Below are positions 1 to 8,619 of a DNA stretch of 64,000 nucleotides, one piece after another. The DNA lies in assembly GCA_016209015.1 (NCBI GenBank), contig JACQWY010000004.1:1-64000 (forward strand), read 5' to 3'. Made by a program: the position numbers and the translations under genes. Positions within the stretch are counted from its first letter, which is position 1; every line of letters starts with the position of its first letter. Below the pieces are notes generated by a model. That model was not told where the DNA came from, searched no databases, and saw only the letters and a program-made list of their open reading frames with translations. Source of the DNA: Gammaproteobacteria bacterium (GTDB taxonomy: Bacteria > Pseudomonadota > Gammaproteobacteria > Ga0077536).

Positions 1-141
1 AGTCCATCCTGGACTTTTCAGAGCACGGTCGGCAAGAAGCGTGGTTCTTGCCGACCTTACGTGAACAATGGCTTACGCCACTGTTCACGGCGGCACATCC
101 CTGTGCCGCCGGAAGCTCTGAACTTGTTCAGAGCTTCCTTA
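1..141 (+). repeat. Five-hairpin dispersed repeat, copy A (left end outside window)
   Basis: The stretch is a chain of hairpins. A short one starts at base 2 (AGTCCA/TGGACT). A 12-bp stem follows at about 28-57 (GGTCGGCAAGAA with TTCTTGCCGACC). Next is a near-perfect 12-bp stem at about 60-88 (GTGAACA arms), then a 9-bp stem at about 90-112 (GGCGGCACA with TGTGCCGCC), and finally a 12-bp stem at about 112-139 (GGAAGCTCTGAA with TTCAGAGCTTCC). The same series occurs at 19150-19288 and, inverted, at 31322-31461. The outer sequence of other copies lies left of this window. The last stem is followed by a T-rich run (141-147), so it could also act as a terminator. Confidence 0.85.
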
Positions 142-448
142 ATTTTTGATGGGTCACCGACGGGGCCCTCGCCTGCGCGAGGGCGACGAAGATCAGCCGA
201 GGCGGAGTGCGTCGACTGACCCCGCAGTCTGGAGAAGAACCGAAGCTTTTCGTGGCTTCCCGACTCCACGGCACCACGACAGGACACGCGACGCCGTGTG
301 GCGGGGAGCCAGAGGGCAAGGCTCGTTGGTGAGCTCGTCGGCTTGCAGCTCGACGCCGCGCTCGCGGGCGCGCGGCCGTTTCGACATTGGATCGACGCTC
401 GCAGGCCCGATTCGCACGTTGCAATCGGGCCCGCGAGTGGAGCTCACG
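142..448. other. Gene-free stretch with a hairpin and part of a dispersed sequence
   Basis: No convincing gene is seen. A perfect 8-bp hairpin (GCCCTCGC/GCGAGGGC, loop CTGC) lies at 165-184. Bases around 151-240 resemble 8952-9040: both start GGGTCACCGACG, continue into a CCTCGCC hairpin and end near GGAGAAGAAC or GGGAGAAGAAC. This suggests a short dispersed element of unknown nature. The rest has no recognisable content. Confidence 0.5.
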
Positions 449-1357
449 TCAAACCGGTGCCCAGGTGAACAGCTCCGCCGAGCGGATCAGCGGATAGAAA
501 TCCTGCTGGAACTGCGGGAACACGCGCTCGACGATCGACTCCGGCGTCCAGCCTTCCGCGGTGTGCGCGGTGCGGAACGGGCGGTTGTGCGAGAAGAGGT
601 AGATCTCGTTGTTGCGCACGCCGAAGATCTGGCCCGACACGCCGCGCGCGCCGTCGGCGCAGAGCGCGATGGCGAAGGGCGCCACCTTCTCCGGCACGAG
701 CTTCTTCAGGTTGTCGACGCGCTTCTGCTCCTCGGCGTTCGTCACCGGGATCGAGTCGATCATGCGCGTCCAGGCGAACGGCGCGATGCAGTTCGAGCGC
801 ACGCCGAAGCGCTGCATGTCGAGCGCGATCGACTTCGAGAGGCCGACGATGCCGAGCTTCGCCGCGGCGTAGTTCGCCTGGCCGAAGTTGCCGATGAGGC
901 CGGAGGTCGACGTCATGTGCACGTAGACGCCGCCCGGGTTGTCCTTGAAGTAGGGGGCCGCGGCACGGCTCATGTTGAACGAGCCCTTCAGGTGCACGTT
1001 GATGACGGCGTCGAAGTCGTCCTCCGTCATCTTGTGGAAGATGACGTCGCGCAGATTGCCCGCGTTGTTGACGAGGCAGTCGATGCGGCCGAACGCGGCG
1101 ACCGTCTTCGCGAGCATGTCCCCGGCGGCCTTGAACGAGGTCACGCTGTCGGTGAGCGCGATGCCGCGCCCGCCCATGGCCTCGATTTCGTCGACGACCG
1201 CCTGGGCCGGTCCCGCGTCCGTGCCCTTGCCGTCGAGGCTCGCGCCGATGTCGCAGACCGCGACCGCCGCGCCTTCGCGCGCGGCTTCGAGCGCGATGGC
1301 GCGGCCGACACCGCGGCCGCCGCCGGTGACGAGCAGGACTTTGTCTTTGAGCAGCAT
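449..1357 (-). CDS. SDR-family short-chain dehydrogenase (MFE-2/3-hydroxyacyl-CoA dehydrogenase-like)
   Basis: This 302-residue protein is a classical short-chain dehydrogenase with an NAD(P)-binding Rossmann fold. It shows the nucleotide motif TGGGRGVG (residues 11-18), NNAG (97-100), a catalytic serine near 150 and the YAAAK box with Tyr163 and Lys167. A long C-terminal extension past residue 200 and the overall pattern resemble hydroxyacyl-CoA dehydrogenase domains of peroxisomal-type multifunctional enzymes. Oxidation of a 3-hydroxyacyl-CoA or similar alcohol is therefore the likely reaction, though the substrate is inferred. It reads away from the Ddn-like gene at 1559, with about 200 bp between them that would hold both promoters. 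Family assignment is secure; the exact substrate is not. Confidence 0.9.
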   Translation of the reverse strand: MLLKDKVLLVTGGGRGVGRAIALEAAREGAAVAVCDIGASLDGKGTDAGPAQAVVDEIEAMGGRGIALTDSVTSFKAAGDMLAKTVAAFGRIDCLVNNAGNLRDVIFHKMTEDDFDAVINVHLKGSFNMSRAAAPYFKDNPGGVYVHMTSTSGLIGNFGQANYAAAKLGIVGLSKSIALDMQRFGVRSNCIAPFAWTRMIDSIPVTNAEEQKRVDNLKKLVPEKVAPFAIALCADGARGVSGQIFGVRNNEIYLFSHNRPFRTAHTAEGWTPESIVERVFPQFQQDFYPLIRSAELFTWAPV

Positions 1358-1558
1358 GTTCCGTTCTCCCGTGGATTACCGATGCAGGGCGCCGGGTCGG
1401 CGCGCAGGCGGCTAGCATATACGGGCGCTTCCGATTGATGAACCGCCGTGGCGCCATTGACGGTGGTCGAGAATCGCAGCGCCGATCCTCTCGCCGCGCG
1501 GCCGCGTATTGCGGATAATCGCCCCCATTCGAAGAAGACAATCAGGAGTCACGACACG

Positions 1559-2026
1559 ATGAACACGCCCATCAACAAGACCATCCGCGCCGCGAGCGAG
1601 TCGGGCTGGATCGCCGATCATCGCGCGATGTATCTGAAGGACGGCGCCGCCGGCCACTACTGGGATTCGACGTTCGCCGGCGGCCCGGGGCCGCTGCCGA
1701 CGCTGCTGCTGTTCACGACCGGCCGCAAGACCGGCAAGGAATCGATCATGCCGCTGCTCTACGGCAAGGTCGCGGGCGGCTACGCGATCATCGCCTCGAA
1801 GGGCGGCGACACCGCGCACCCCGCCTGGTATCACAACATGCAGGATCAGAAAGACGTGAAAGTGCAGGTCGCGACCGACGTGTTCCGGGCCCGCTTCCGC
1901 GTCGCCGAGGGCGCCGAGCGCGAGGCGATCTGGAAGCAGATGTCGGAGATGTATCCTCCCTTCAATGCCTACCAGGCCGCGACACCGCGCCGGATCCCGG
2001 TGATCGTGCTGGAGCCGGTGAAGTAG
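1559..2026 (+). CDS. Deazaflavin-dependent nitroreductase-like protein (Ddn/DUF385 family)
   Basis: This 155-residue protein matches the F420/FMN-binding split-barrel family that includes mycobacterial Ddn. The core pattern LLLFTTGRKTGK followed by PLLYG and a region ending in HPAWYHN is typical. Known members reduce quinones or nitro compounds with reduced F420 or a flavin; the cofactor here cannot be told from sequence. The ATG at 1559 is preceded by CAGGAG (1542-1547). An upstream in-frame extension lacks homology and was rejected as the start. The stop codon at 2024 merges into a decayed copy of the hairpin repeat. Confidence 0.88.
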   Translation: MNTPINKTIRAASESGWIADHRAMYLKDGAAGHYWDSTFAGGPGPLPTLLLFTTGRKTGKESIMPLLYGKVAGGYAIIASKGGDTAHPAWYHNMQDQKDVKVQVATDVFRARFRVAEGAEREAIWKQMSEMYPPFNAYQAATPRRIPVIVLEPVK

Positions 2027-2115
2027 GGAAGCTCTGCACGAGCTCAGCGCTTCCTGCGGCGCAGGGACGTGCTCCGAAATGGTCCGGGACGGACTCGTTC
2101 GGAGCTTCCTGGAGT
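2024..2115. repeat. Decayed/short copy of the hairpin repeat (copy D)
   Basis: The sequence begins TAGGGAAGCTCTG, the same left end as the copies at 19150 and 31322. It ends CGGAGCTTCCT, an inverted version of that end. Between them is a diverged GCGGCGCAGGGACGTGC segment corresponding to the GGCGGCAC hairpin, while the other hairpins are missing. The paired ends look like terminal inverted repeats of a small non-autonomous element. It lies between the Ddn-like gene, whose stop codon it overlaps, and the 2190 gene, where it could influence transcription. Confidence 0.6.
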
Positions 2116-2189
2116 GACTCGGTGCGCGCGCCCGCTGCCCGCGGGCGCTGCGCGTGGATCCATGCGTTTTCCAGTGTAAGGAACAGTCG

Positions 2190-3602
2190 ATGAAGAAGAA
2201 CGCCACGCCGGAGCTGAGCTTGAGATGGTGGCAGGACAACGGACCCGACGGTCTCGACGACAAAGCCTTCGAATCGGCCCTGAAGGACTACGAGAGCGCC
2301 GCCGACAAGCTCGAGGACGACGAAGCCCACCTCGAGAGCTGCCTGAGAGCCCTCACAGCGATCGAGAACGCGGCGAAGAAGCTCGCCACCGAGGCCGGAA
2401 AGGCCGCGAAGACGCCGCCGAAGAAGACGAAGGCCACGCCCGACGACTTCGTGTACACCGGACAGGCGCTGGACCGCATCGACAAGGTCGTCGCCGCCGC
2501 GCGCAAGGAGGCCGAGGCCTCTGCGGAAGCGTCGGACGACGGCGCGCTAGGCAGCCCCGAGGCCTACAAGAAATACCTCAAGTCCGTGCTCCGCAAGGTC
2601 AAGGCGCGGCCGATGAATTTCGCGGTCGCGATCGGTGCGAAGGCGCCGCAGCACCGTTTCGTCTTCCATCGCACGAAAGCGGGCACCGCGATGGTCGCGG
2701 CGCTGCGCAAGGAGACCGGGCTCGCGAAGCTGTCGTTCGGCGTGGCGAGCGTGGATCCCGCCGCGCCGCTCGTCCTCCGGCTCGCGCTCGAGGGGCCACA
2801 GCTCCCGGGCCTGAAGAAGAAGGGCGAGCGCGTCCTGAAGCTCTACAAGCCGCTGCCCTACAGCAAGATCGTGCTGCTGCTCGCGGGCAAGGAAGTCGAG
2901 GACCTGCCGGATCCGGAAGACGTCGACGTCGATGACGACGCGGACGTTGAAGACACGGTCGCCGCGCCGCCGCCGCCGCCGCCTCCCCCTCCGCCGCCTG
3001 CGCCGCGCCGCAGCGCGACGGATCTGACGGCTGCCATGAACCGGCTCTCGCCGGCGCTGAAGGCCGCGGTCGCCGCGAATCCGGATCGCAAGGACGAACT
3101 GCTGCGTCCGGTCGCGAGCTTCCAGGCCCAGCTCAAGGCCGACGATCTCGAGGCGGCGAGCCGCACGCTCGTCGATCTCGCGACGCTCATCAAAACGCTG
3201 GGCGGCGGCGACGATTCGGCATTTCGCGCGCGCTGGGCCAAGGCCCGCGCGGCGTGGATGGAGGCGAGCGATGCCGTCGACGCGCAGATCGCGAAGCTGC
3301 AGTCCGCCTTGCGCGGGCAGGACGACGTCGATTTGCACGAGATCGCGGAGTACGGCCTGAACGGCGTGACGGGCGGCTTCAAAGTGCCGCTGATGGCGGC
3401 CATCCGCGACATCGACGACCAGGGCAGCGGGGACGAGGACGCGATCGCGGACCTGCGCGACATCATCGCCGGCTTCCGCGGCCACCTCGAGAGCGACGAG
3501 CGCATCGCGGTCTGCGACGACAACCCCTTCCGCGTCGCCGTGAGCATCCGCAAGACGCTGGGTGACGCGCTCGCCGAGATGGCGACGGCGCTCGAAGCCT
3601 GA
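2190..3602 (+). CDS. Unrecognised protein with N-terminal WW-motif region and poly-proline linker; partner of DUF4135 gene
   Basis: This 470-residue protein belongs to no family I recognise. Residues 1-60 contain LRWWQD (Trp13-Trp14) and then predicted amphipathic helices. That arrangement resembles the starts of the proteins encoded at 3654 and at 32080 (reverse strand). Residues 120-235 look beta-rich (NFAVAIGAK, FVFHRTKAG). An acidic stretch (238-255) and a run of eleven prolines (about 260-270) follow, then a helical C-terminal region (280-470). No signal peptide or membrane segment is visible, so a cytoplasmic or contact-delivered protein is possible. The start chosen is ATG 2190, 7 bp after AAGGA; an ATG at 2154 is in frame but lacks a ribosome site. 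It ends 51 bp before the DUF4135 gene, suggesting one transcript. Confidence 0.85.
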   Translation: MKKNATPELSLRWWQDNGPDGLDDKAFESALKDYESAADKLEDDEAHLESCLRALTAIENAAKKLATEAGKAAKTPPKKTKATPDDFVYTGQALDRIDKVVAAARKEAEASAEASDDGALGSPEAYKKYLKSVLRKVKARPMNFAVAIGAKAPQHRFVFHRTKAGTAMVAALRKETGLAKLSFGVASVDPAAPLVLRLALEGPQLPGLKKKGERVLKLYKPLPYSKIVLLLAGKEVEDLPDPEDVDVDDDADVEDTVAAPPPPPPPPPPPAPRRSATDLTAAMNRLSPALKAAVAANPDRKDELLRPVASFQAQLKADDLEAASRTLVDLATLIKTLGGGDDSAFRARWAKARAAWMEASDAVDAQIAKLQSALRGQDDVDLHEIAEYGLNGVTGGFKVPLMAAIRDIDDQGSGDEDAIADLRDIIAGFRGHLESDERIAVCDDNPFRVAVSIRKTLGDALAEMATALEA

Positions 3603-3653
3603 GCCCGGCCCCGGACGTTCCGATAGACGCAACAGATTGCAGGACGAGACGCC

Positions 3654-5408
3654 ATGCCCGTATCCATCGACGCATTCAAGACCGCCTTCAAGAAGGGCGC
3701 CAAGGCCAAGAACGACAAGATCCGCTGGACGGACAAGGAGAAGTGGTGGCAGACCCAGACCTCGCTGAAAGGCGTGGTCACGGCGCTCGATGCGCTCGAC
3801 AAGGATCTCTCGAAGAAGAACGTCCAAGCCGTGCTCGACGCCATCGACCGGCTGCCGGAGAAGAAGCGCCTGCGCTACGCCGAGCCGCTCGCCGAACTGC
3901 GTCGCGAAGTGAGCTCGATCGCCGTACCGACCACGCCGGCCGTCGTCGACAGGCAGAAGATCAACGACGACGCCTTCGTGTTCATGAGCGGCGGCAAGGC
4001 CCTGGGCGGCCCGATCACCAAGACCCGTGCGGATTTCGTCGAAAGCCTGAACGGCAAGCTCGGAGAGCTCGCGAAGACGCACGGCTTCCAGATCGACGAT
4101 CTCGACGGGCTCATCGAGTCCGTCGTGAAGGACGCGAAGATGGGCGCGACCTCCTCGGACGTGGACGCTTCGGTGTGGGGCGAGGCCTTGAAGCACGTCA
4201 ACGACACCGTCATCCCCGGCATCGCGAAGGACCTGGCGAACATGAAGTCGACCGGCCTGCTCGGCGACGGCGCCGTGCTGAAGGGCGTCAAGTTCACGGG
4301 CAGCGACTTCCACAAGGGCGGCAAGCAGGTGCTGATCCTGCGCTTCGAGGAGGACGGTCGCACGAAGAAGGTCGTCTACAAACCGAGCAGCCTCAAAGTG
4401 GATGCGACGCTGTTCGGCAAAGACAGCGTCGGTGCCAGGCTCGGCGTCCAGACGTACAACATCGTCCCGATGGAAACCGAGGATCACGAGGATGCCGGCT
4501 ACGGCTACATGGAGTTCGTCGACACCGGCGGGCATCCCTCGACCGGTGCCGACGTCCTGAAGATCTACGAGAGCCTCGCGGCGAACATGGCCTTGTCCTA
4601 TTACGTCGGGCTCGAGGACGTCCACGAGGAGAACATCATCGTGAAGAAGGACGGTCTCCAGGTCATCGACATGGAGGCGACGACGGGCGTGTTCAACGAG
4701 AAGGACGACGAGAAGTCCGGTGGCTTCATCGATCAGTTGTGGAACAAAGCGATCTGGCAGGGCTTGCGCGTCGAGCTCCAGAAGCTGGCCGGAGACGGCA
4801 AACTGACCTCGCTGCCGAAAGACAAGGACGTCGAGAAGCGCATGCTGGCGAGCTTCAAGGCCGTCATCGACAAGCTCGGCACGGTGGGGACGGATCTCAA
4901 ACCGCTCGAGGACGTGCTCGCCCAGCAGACGACCCGCACCGTGCCGATTCCGACGAACGTCTTCCAGAAGGAGCTGATCCCCGAGGCCGGGAATTATGCG
5001 TCGCTGGGCGAATGGAAGAAGCGGATCAAGACCGACGTGGATCGTGCGCAGCCGAACGACGACACGAACGTGGTCGTCAAAGCGAAAGCGACGACGAGTA
5101 CGCCTTACGCCACGATCGGGAATCTGCTCTCGACGCAGGGGGTGTTCGACGCGCTCAAGCGCGGCGACGTGCCGTACTACACGCGCCAGCTCGGCTCGAC
5201 GACGGTCGAGGACGAGAAGGGCGAGGCCATCGATGTGCCGGGTTACGTCAAGGTCGTGGACCCGATAGACGTCGCGATGACGAAGCGCCGCACGAAGCAG
5301 CCGAAGAATCTCTACAAGGTCTTCAAGGTCCAGGGCATCGACCGCGTGCTCGAGGTGCAGGCCGACGTCGCGCAGTGGATCGCCGCGAAGAAGAACAATC
5401 CGAACTGA
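3654..5408 (+). CDS. Stand-alone LanM-dehydratase-like (DUF4135) protein
   Basis: The protein has 584 residues. Its middle resembles the kinase-like half of class II lanthipeptide synthetases (LanM, DUF4135). VVYKPSSL supplies a nucleotide-binding lysine (Lys243), EDVHEEN gives Asp322-x-His324-x-x-Asn327, and VIDMEA gives Asp339-x-Glu341. In LanM enzymes these residues phosphorylate Ser/Thr before elimination. The C-terminal LanC-like zinc cyclase is absent, and residues after 400 do not obviously match the elimination half. The N-terminus carries KEKWWQ (Trp31-Trp32), like the proteins encoded at 2190 and 32080. ATG 3654 follows a weak AGGACGAG. No lanthipeptide precursor was noticed nearby. 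The best guess is an ATP-dependent phosphotransferase on a partner protein, possibly the 2190 product; this is inference. Confidence 0.85.
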   Translation: MPVSIDAFKTAFKKGAKAKNDKIRWTDKEKWWQTQTSLKGVVTALDALDKDLSKKNVQAVLDAIDRLPEKKRLRYAEPLAELRREVSSIAVPTTPAVVDRQKINDDAFVFMSGGKALGGPITKTRADFVESLNGKLGELAKTHGFQIDDLDGLIESVVKDAKMGATSSDVDASVWGEALKHVNDTVIPGIAKDLANMKSTGLLGDGAVLKGVKFTGSDFHKGGKQVLILRFEEDGRTKKVVYKPSSLKVDATLFGKDSVGARLGVQTYNIVPMETEDHEDAGYGYMEFVDTGGHPSTGADVLKIYESLAANMALSYYVGLEDVHEENIIVKKDGLQVIDMEATTGVFNEKDDEKSGGFIDQLWNKAIWQGLRVELQKLAGDGKLTSLPKDKDVEKRMLASFKAVIDKLGTVGTDLKPLEDVLAQQTTRTVPIPTNVFQKELIPEAGNYASLGEWKKRIKTDVDRAQPNDDTNVVVKAKATTSTPYATIGNLLSTQGVFDALKRGDVPYYTRQLGSTTVEDEKGEAIDVPGYVKVVDPIDVAMTKRRTKQPKNLYKVFKVQGIDRVLEVQADVAQWIAAKKNNPN

Positions 5409-5441
5409 CTGTGACGGCGCCGGGGGGGCCGTTCGGCCCGC

Positions 5442-6461
5442 TCAGCGCGCGCCGTACTGCAGCGCGTAGTACGTGCGGTATTCCCCGCTCTTGATCCGCC
5501 GCCACCAGCGCTCGTTGTCGACGTACCACTGAATCGTCGCGGCGAGTGCCTGCGGCCAGGCCGAACGGCTCGGCGCCCAGCCGAGCTCGCTTCTGATGCG
5601 CCGCGCGTCGATCGCGTAGCGCCGATCGTGGCCGGGCCGGTCCGCGACCGGCCGGATCATCTCCCGGCCCCTGCCCATGATGTCGAGCACGAGGTGCGTG
5701 AGCTCGAGATTCGAGCGCTCGTTGCTGCCGCCGATGTTGTAGACCCGCCCGCCCTTCCCGCGCTCGAGGACGGCGAGCAGCGCCTCGCAGTGATCCTCGA
5801 CGTGCAGCCAGTCGCGTACGTTCAGCCCGTCGCCGTAGAGCGGCACCGGTTCGCCGTCGATGAGGTTCGTCACGAACAGCGGGATCACTTTCTCCGGGAA
5901 CTGATACGGCCCGAAGTTGTTCGAGCAGCGCGTCACCAGCACGTCGAGGCCGAACGTGTGCTGATAGCTCAGCGCGATCATGTCGCTCGCCGCCTTGCTC
6001 GCCGAGTAGGGACTGTGCGGATTGAGCGGCGTCTCTTCGCTGAAGCGGCTCTCGGGATCCCCGAGCGGCAGCGAACCGTAGACTTCGTCCGTGCTGACGT
6101 GCAGGAAGCGGCGGCCGCCCGCGCGGCGCAGGCTCTCGAGCAGCGTCTGCGTGCCGAGCACGTTCGTTTCGATGAACGGGCGCGGATCGAGGATCGAGCG
6201 ATCGACGTGGCTCTCGGCCGCGAAGTGGACGACCGCCTCGCACTCCCGCATCAGCTCGTCGACGAGCGCGCGATCGTTGATGTCGCCGTGGACGAAGCGG
6301 AAGCGCGGATCGCCTTCGAGCCCGGCGTGGTTCTCGCGGTTGCCGGAATAGGACAGACTGTCGAGGTTCACGATGCGCCAATCGGGGCGGCGCGCGAGCA
6401 CGAAGTGCAGGAAGTTCGAACCGATGAAACCGCTGCCGCCGGTGACGAGGATGCTCCGCAT
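5442..6461 (-). CDS. rfbB: dTDP-glucose 4,6-dehydratase
   Basis: This 339-residue extended SDR converts dTDP-glucose to dTDP-4-keto-6-deoxyglucose, the second step toward dTDP-rhamnose and related deoxysugars. It has the NAD motif TGGSGFIG (7-14), the STDEVYG segment with Thr124-Asp125-Glu126, and Tyr152-Lys156 in PYSASK. Length is typical. The ATG at 6461 overlaps the stop codon of rmlA by one base (TGATG), so the two are translationally coupled. rmlC and rmlD are not in the window. The protein converges on the DUF4135 gene with a 33-bp gap. Confidence 0.96.
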   Translation of the reverse strand: MRSILVTGGSGFIGSNFLHFVLARRPDWRIVNLDSLSYSGNRENHAGLEGDPRFRFVHGDINDRALVDELMRECEAVVHFAAESHVDRSILDPRPFIETNVLGTQTLLESLRRAGGRRFLHVSTDEVYGSLPLGDPESRFSEETPLNPHSPYSASKAASDMIALSYQHTFGLDVLVTRCSNNFGPYQFPEKVIPLFVTNLIDGEPVPLYGDGLNVRDWLHVEDHCEALLAVLERGKGGRVYNIGGSNERSNLELTHLVLDIMGRGREMIRPVADRPGHDRRYAIDARRIRSELGWAPSRSAWPQALAATIQWYVDNERWWRRIKSGEYRTYYALQYGAR

Positions 6462-7381
6462 CAGCTCGGGGTTCCCGCGCCGTGGCGCTCGTAGGGATGC
6501 GCGAGCGGCAGGTTCGCCTCCTCGAGCAGCGCGAGCAGGTATTCGCCGTAGCCGCTCTGCGCGAGGCTCGCGGCGAGCCGGCGCAACTGCGCGTCGTCGA
6601 TCATGTCCATGCGCCAGGCGATTTCCTCGACGCACGCGACCTTCCAGCCCTGACGTTGCTCGATGACCTGGATGAAATGACTCGCCTGCAGCAGCGAATC
6701 GTGCGTGCCGGTGTCGAGCCAGGCGGAGCCGCGACCGAGCACTTCCACGCTCAATTCGCCGCGCTCGAGATAGACCGCGTTGACGGCCGTGATCTCGAGC
6801 TCGCCGCGCGCCGAAGGTCTGAGGTGGCGCGCGATGTCGATTACCTGGTTGTCGTAGTAATAGAGGCCGGTGATCGCGATGTTCGAGGGCGGCACGGCGG
6901 GCTTCTCGATGATCACCGAGGGCCTGCCGTCGGCATCGAAGCCGACGACGCCGTAACGCTCCGGATCGCGCACGCGGTAGCCGAAGACCTTCGCGCCGTG
7001 CGTGAGATGCGCGGCGGCCTGCAGCTTCGGCTGCAGGCCCTGGCCGTGGAAGACATTGTCGCCGAGCACGAGACACACCGTGTCGTCGCCGATGAAGTCC
7101 GCGCCGATGATGAACGCCTGGGCGAGGCCTTCGGGATTCGGCTGTTCCGCGTAGTGCAGCGAGATGCCCCATTGCTCGCCGGTGCCGAGCAGCTCGCGGA
7201 ACATCGGCAGCGCCTCGGGCGTGCTGATGATGAGGATTTCGCGGATGCCGCTCAGCATGAGCGTGCTGAGCGGATAGTAGATCATCGGTTTGTCGTACAC
7301 CGGCAGCAGCTGCTTGCTGACGACCTGTGTGATCGGATAGAGCCGCGTGCCGCGCCCCCCCGCGAGGATGATGCCTTTCAT
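6461..7381 (-). CDS. rmlA: Glucose-1-phosphate thymidylyltransferase
   Basis: This 306-residue nucleotidyltransferase makes dTDP-glucose from dTTP and glucose-1-phosphate. It starts with [16 protein letters not shown], the nucleotide-binding signature, and shows [25 protein letters not shown] and [13 protein letters not shown], all diagnostic of RmlA. Length matches the family. It is the first gene of a two-gene operon with rfbB and shares a TGATG junction with it. The enzymes supply activated deoxysugars, possibly for the exopolysaccharide locus starting about 29 kb away. Confidence 0.97.
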   Translation of the reverse strand: MKGIILAGGRGTRLYPITQVVSKQLLPVYDKPMIYYPLSTLMLSGIREILIISTPEALPMFRELLGTGEQWGISLHYAEQPNPEGLAQAFIIGADFIGDDTVCLVLGDNVFHGQGLQPKLQAAAHLTHGAKVFGYRVRDPERYGVVGFDADGRPSVIIEKPAVPPSNIAITGLYYYDNQVIDIARHLRPSARGELEITAVNAVYLERGELSVEVLGRGSAWLDTGTHDSLLQASHFIQVIEQRQGWKVACVEEIAWRMDMIDDAQLRRLAASLAQSGYGEYLLALLEEANLPLAHPYERHGAGTPS

Positions 7382-7791
7382 GTCTCCACCTTGCCGACGT
7401 CGGACCGGCCGTCGCGTCGCGCGCAGAAACTGTCGGGAAAGCCGCGTGCGTCGCCGCGACGCTCGGACGTCGGGCGCCCGGCGTTGGGGATGCTGGTCGA
7501 ATCGGCTGTCATGGGCTCGCGCGCACTCCGTGCAGGTTCCCCGTCGCGTGCTGCGGACCGGCTGTACCGCTCTGCCGTGCATCCGGTCGCGGATCGCGGA
7601 AGACCCGGGGATGCTCGCGCTGCCCGCGGTCGTGCCGATCAAAGCCGGCGGCTGCACACTGCCGGCGCGGTCTATCGAGGGATCGGCCGGAGAATACCAC
7701 AAGGCCTCCGCACCGAGATCCGCACCCGATCGTGCGCGCGTCGCAATCCGGCGCGGGGCGCCGGACTGTTAAAGATCGTCACTCCGCGCAG
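7382..7791. other. Gene-free stretch upstream of rmlA
   Basis: About 410 bp separate the start of rmlA from the end of the MscS gene, both on the reverse strand. No open frame here has recognisable homology, and no clear promoter or terminator was picked out. It should contain the rmlAB promoter. Confidence 0.5.
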
Positions 7792-8619
7792 TCACGGCGC
7801 GCTCTGCACGAGCTTGACGTCCGTACGCGGGATCGGCATCGCGACACCACGCGCGCGCAACGCCGCGAGCAGCTCCGCGCTGATCGCGCCGCCGGCCGTC
7901 ACGTAGTCCGCGGCTGCGACCCAGGGCTTCACCGCGAGCTTGAGCGCGCCCGGATCGAAGGCGGAAATGCCGACGAGCGGCGCGGGTGTGGCGAGCACGA
8001 GCGGTTGTGCGCGCAGCACTTCGTCCACCGCGTCGCGCACGCGCGCGAGGTCGGCGTCGTAGGCGACGGGCAGCACGAGATCGAGCTGCCGGATGCGACC
8101 GTAGTTGTGGAGGATCTCGCCGACGATCTTGCGGTTCGGGATCACGACCTGCGACTGATCGGCATGCAACAGGATGGTGTCGAAGAGCGCGATGTTCGCG
8201 ACGAGGCCTTCTTCGCCGATGATGCCGATGTAGTCGCCTTCGCGGAACGGGCGCGTGAAGATGATGGTCAGTCCCGCCGCGAGATTGCCGAACACGCCCT
8301 GCAGGGCGAGCGCGATGCCGGCACCGGCGACGCTCAGGCCGGCGATGAGCGGGAGCAACTCCACGCCGACGTTCTGCAGCGCGACGATCACGAAGATCAG
8401 CAGGACGAGCAGTCTCGTGACTTGCGCGGTGAGGCGGCGCACCGGCGGCTCGAAACCGTGGCTCGAGAGCCAGCGATCCGTGGCACGGCCCGCCCAGCGG
8501 CCGACGTAGGCGCCGATGATCATGACGGCGATCGCCACCATGAGCTTCGGGCCGAAGCGCATCGCGAGATCGAGCGCGGTGCGTTTCGCGTGGTCGAGCA
8601 TGTCGAGCTGATCGTTCAT
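7792..8619 (-). CDS. Small-conductance mechanosensitive channel (MscS family)
   Basis: This 275-residue inner-membrane protein has three N-terminal membrane segments. The third holds the glycine/alanine-rich pore helix (GLSVAGAGIALALQG). It is followed by FGNLAAGLTIIFTRPFREGDYI, broken here only by the family's variable positions, the signature of the MscS beta domain. A cytoplasmic alpha/beta domain ends the protein. MscS channels release solutes on hypo-osmotic shock. ATG 8619 was chosen because the family homology starts there; the frame stays open upstream without homology. Gene order gives no specific partner. Confidence 0.93.
   Translation of the reverse strand: MNDQLDMLDHAKRTALDLAMRFGPKLMVAIAVMIIGAYVGRWAGRATDRWLSSHGFEPPVRRLTAQVTRLLVLLIFVIVALQNVGVELLPLIAGLSVAGAGIALALQGVFGNLAAGLTIIFTRPFREGDYIGIIGEEGLVANIALFDTILLHADQSQVVIPNRKIVGEILHNYGRIRQLDLVLPVAYDADLARVRDAVDEVLRAQPLVLATPAPLVGISAFDPGALKLAVKPWVAAADYVTAGGAISAELLAALRARGVAMPIPRTDVKLVQSAP

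Noticed and set aside
1-141. Complete insertion sequence with transposase
   Set aside because: Only hairpins; frames through the element are not transposases.
2547-4625. Long reverse-strand open frame across the WW/DUF4135 genes
   Set aside because: Composition is that of an antisense frame in GC-rich DNA with no domain. The forward genes have motifs and ribosome sites.
3654-5408. Complete lanthipeptide biosynthesis cluster
   Set aside because: No precursor peptide, cyclase domain, protease or ABC transporter was found nearby.
5323-6381. Second long reverse frame overlapping rfbB
   Set aside because: Arg-rich shadow of rfbB with no homology.
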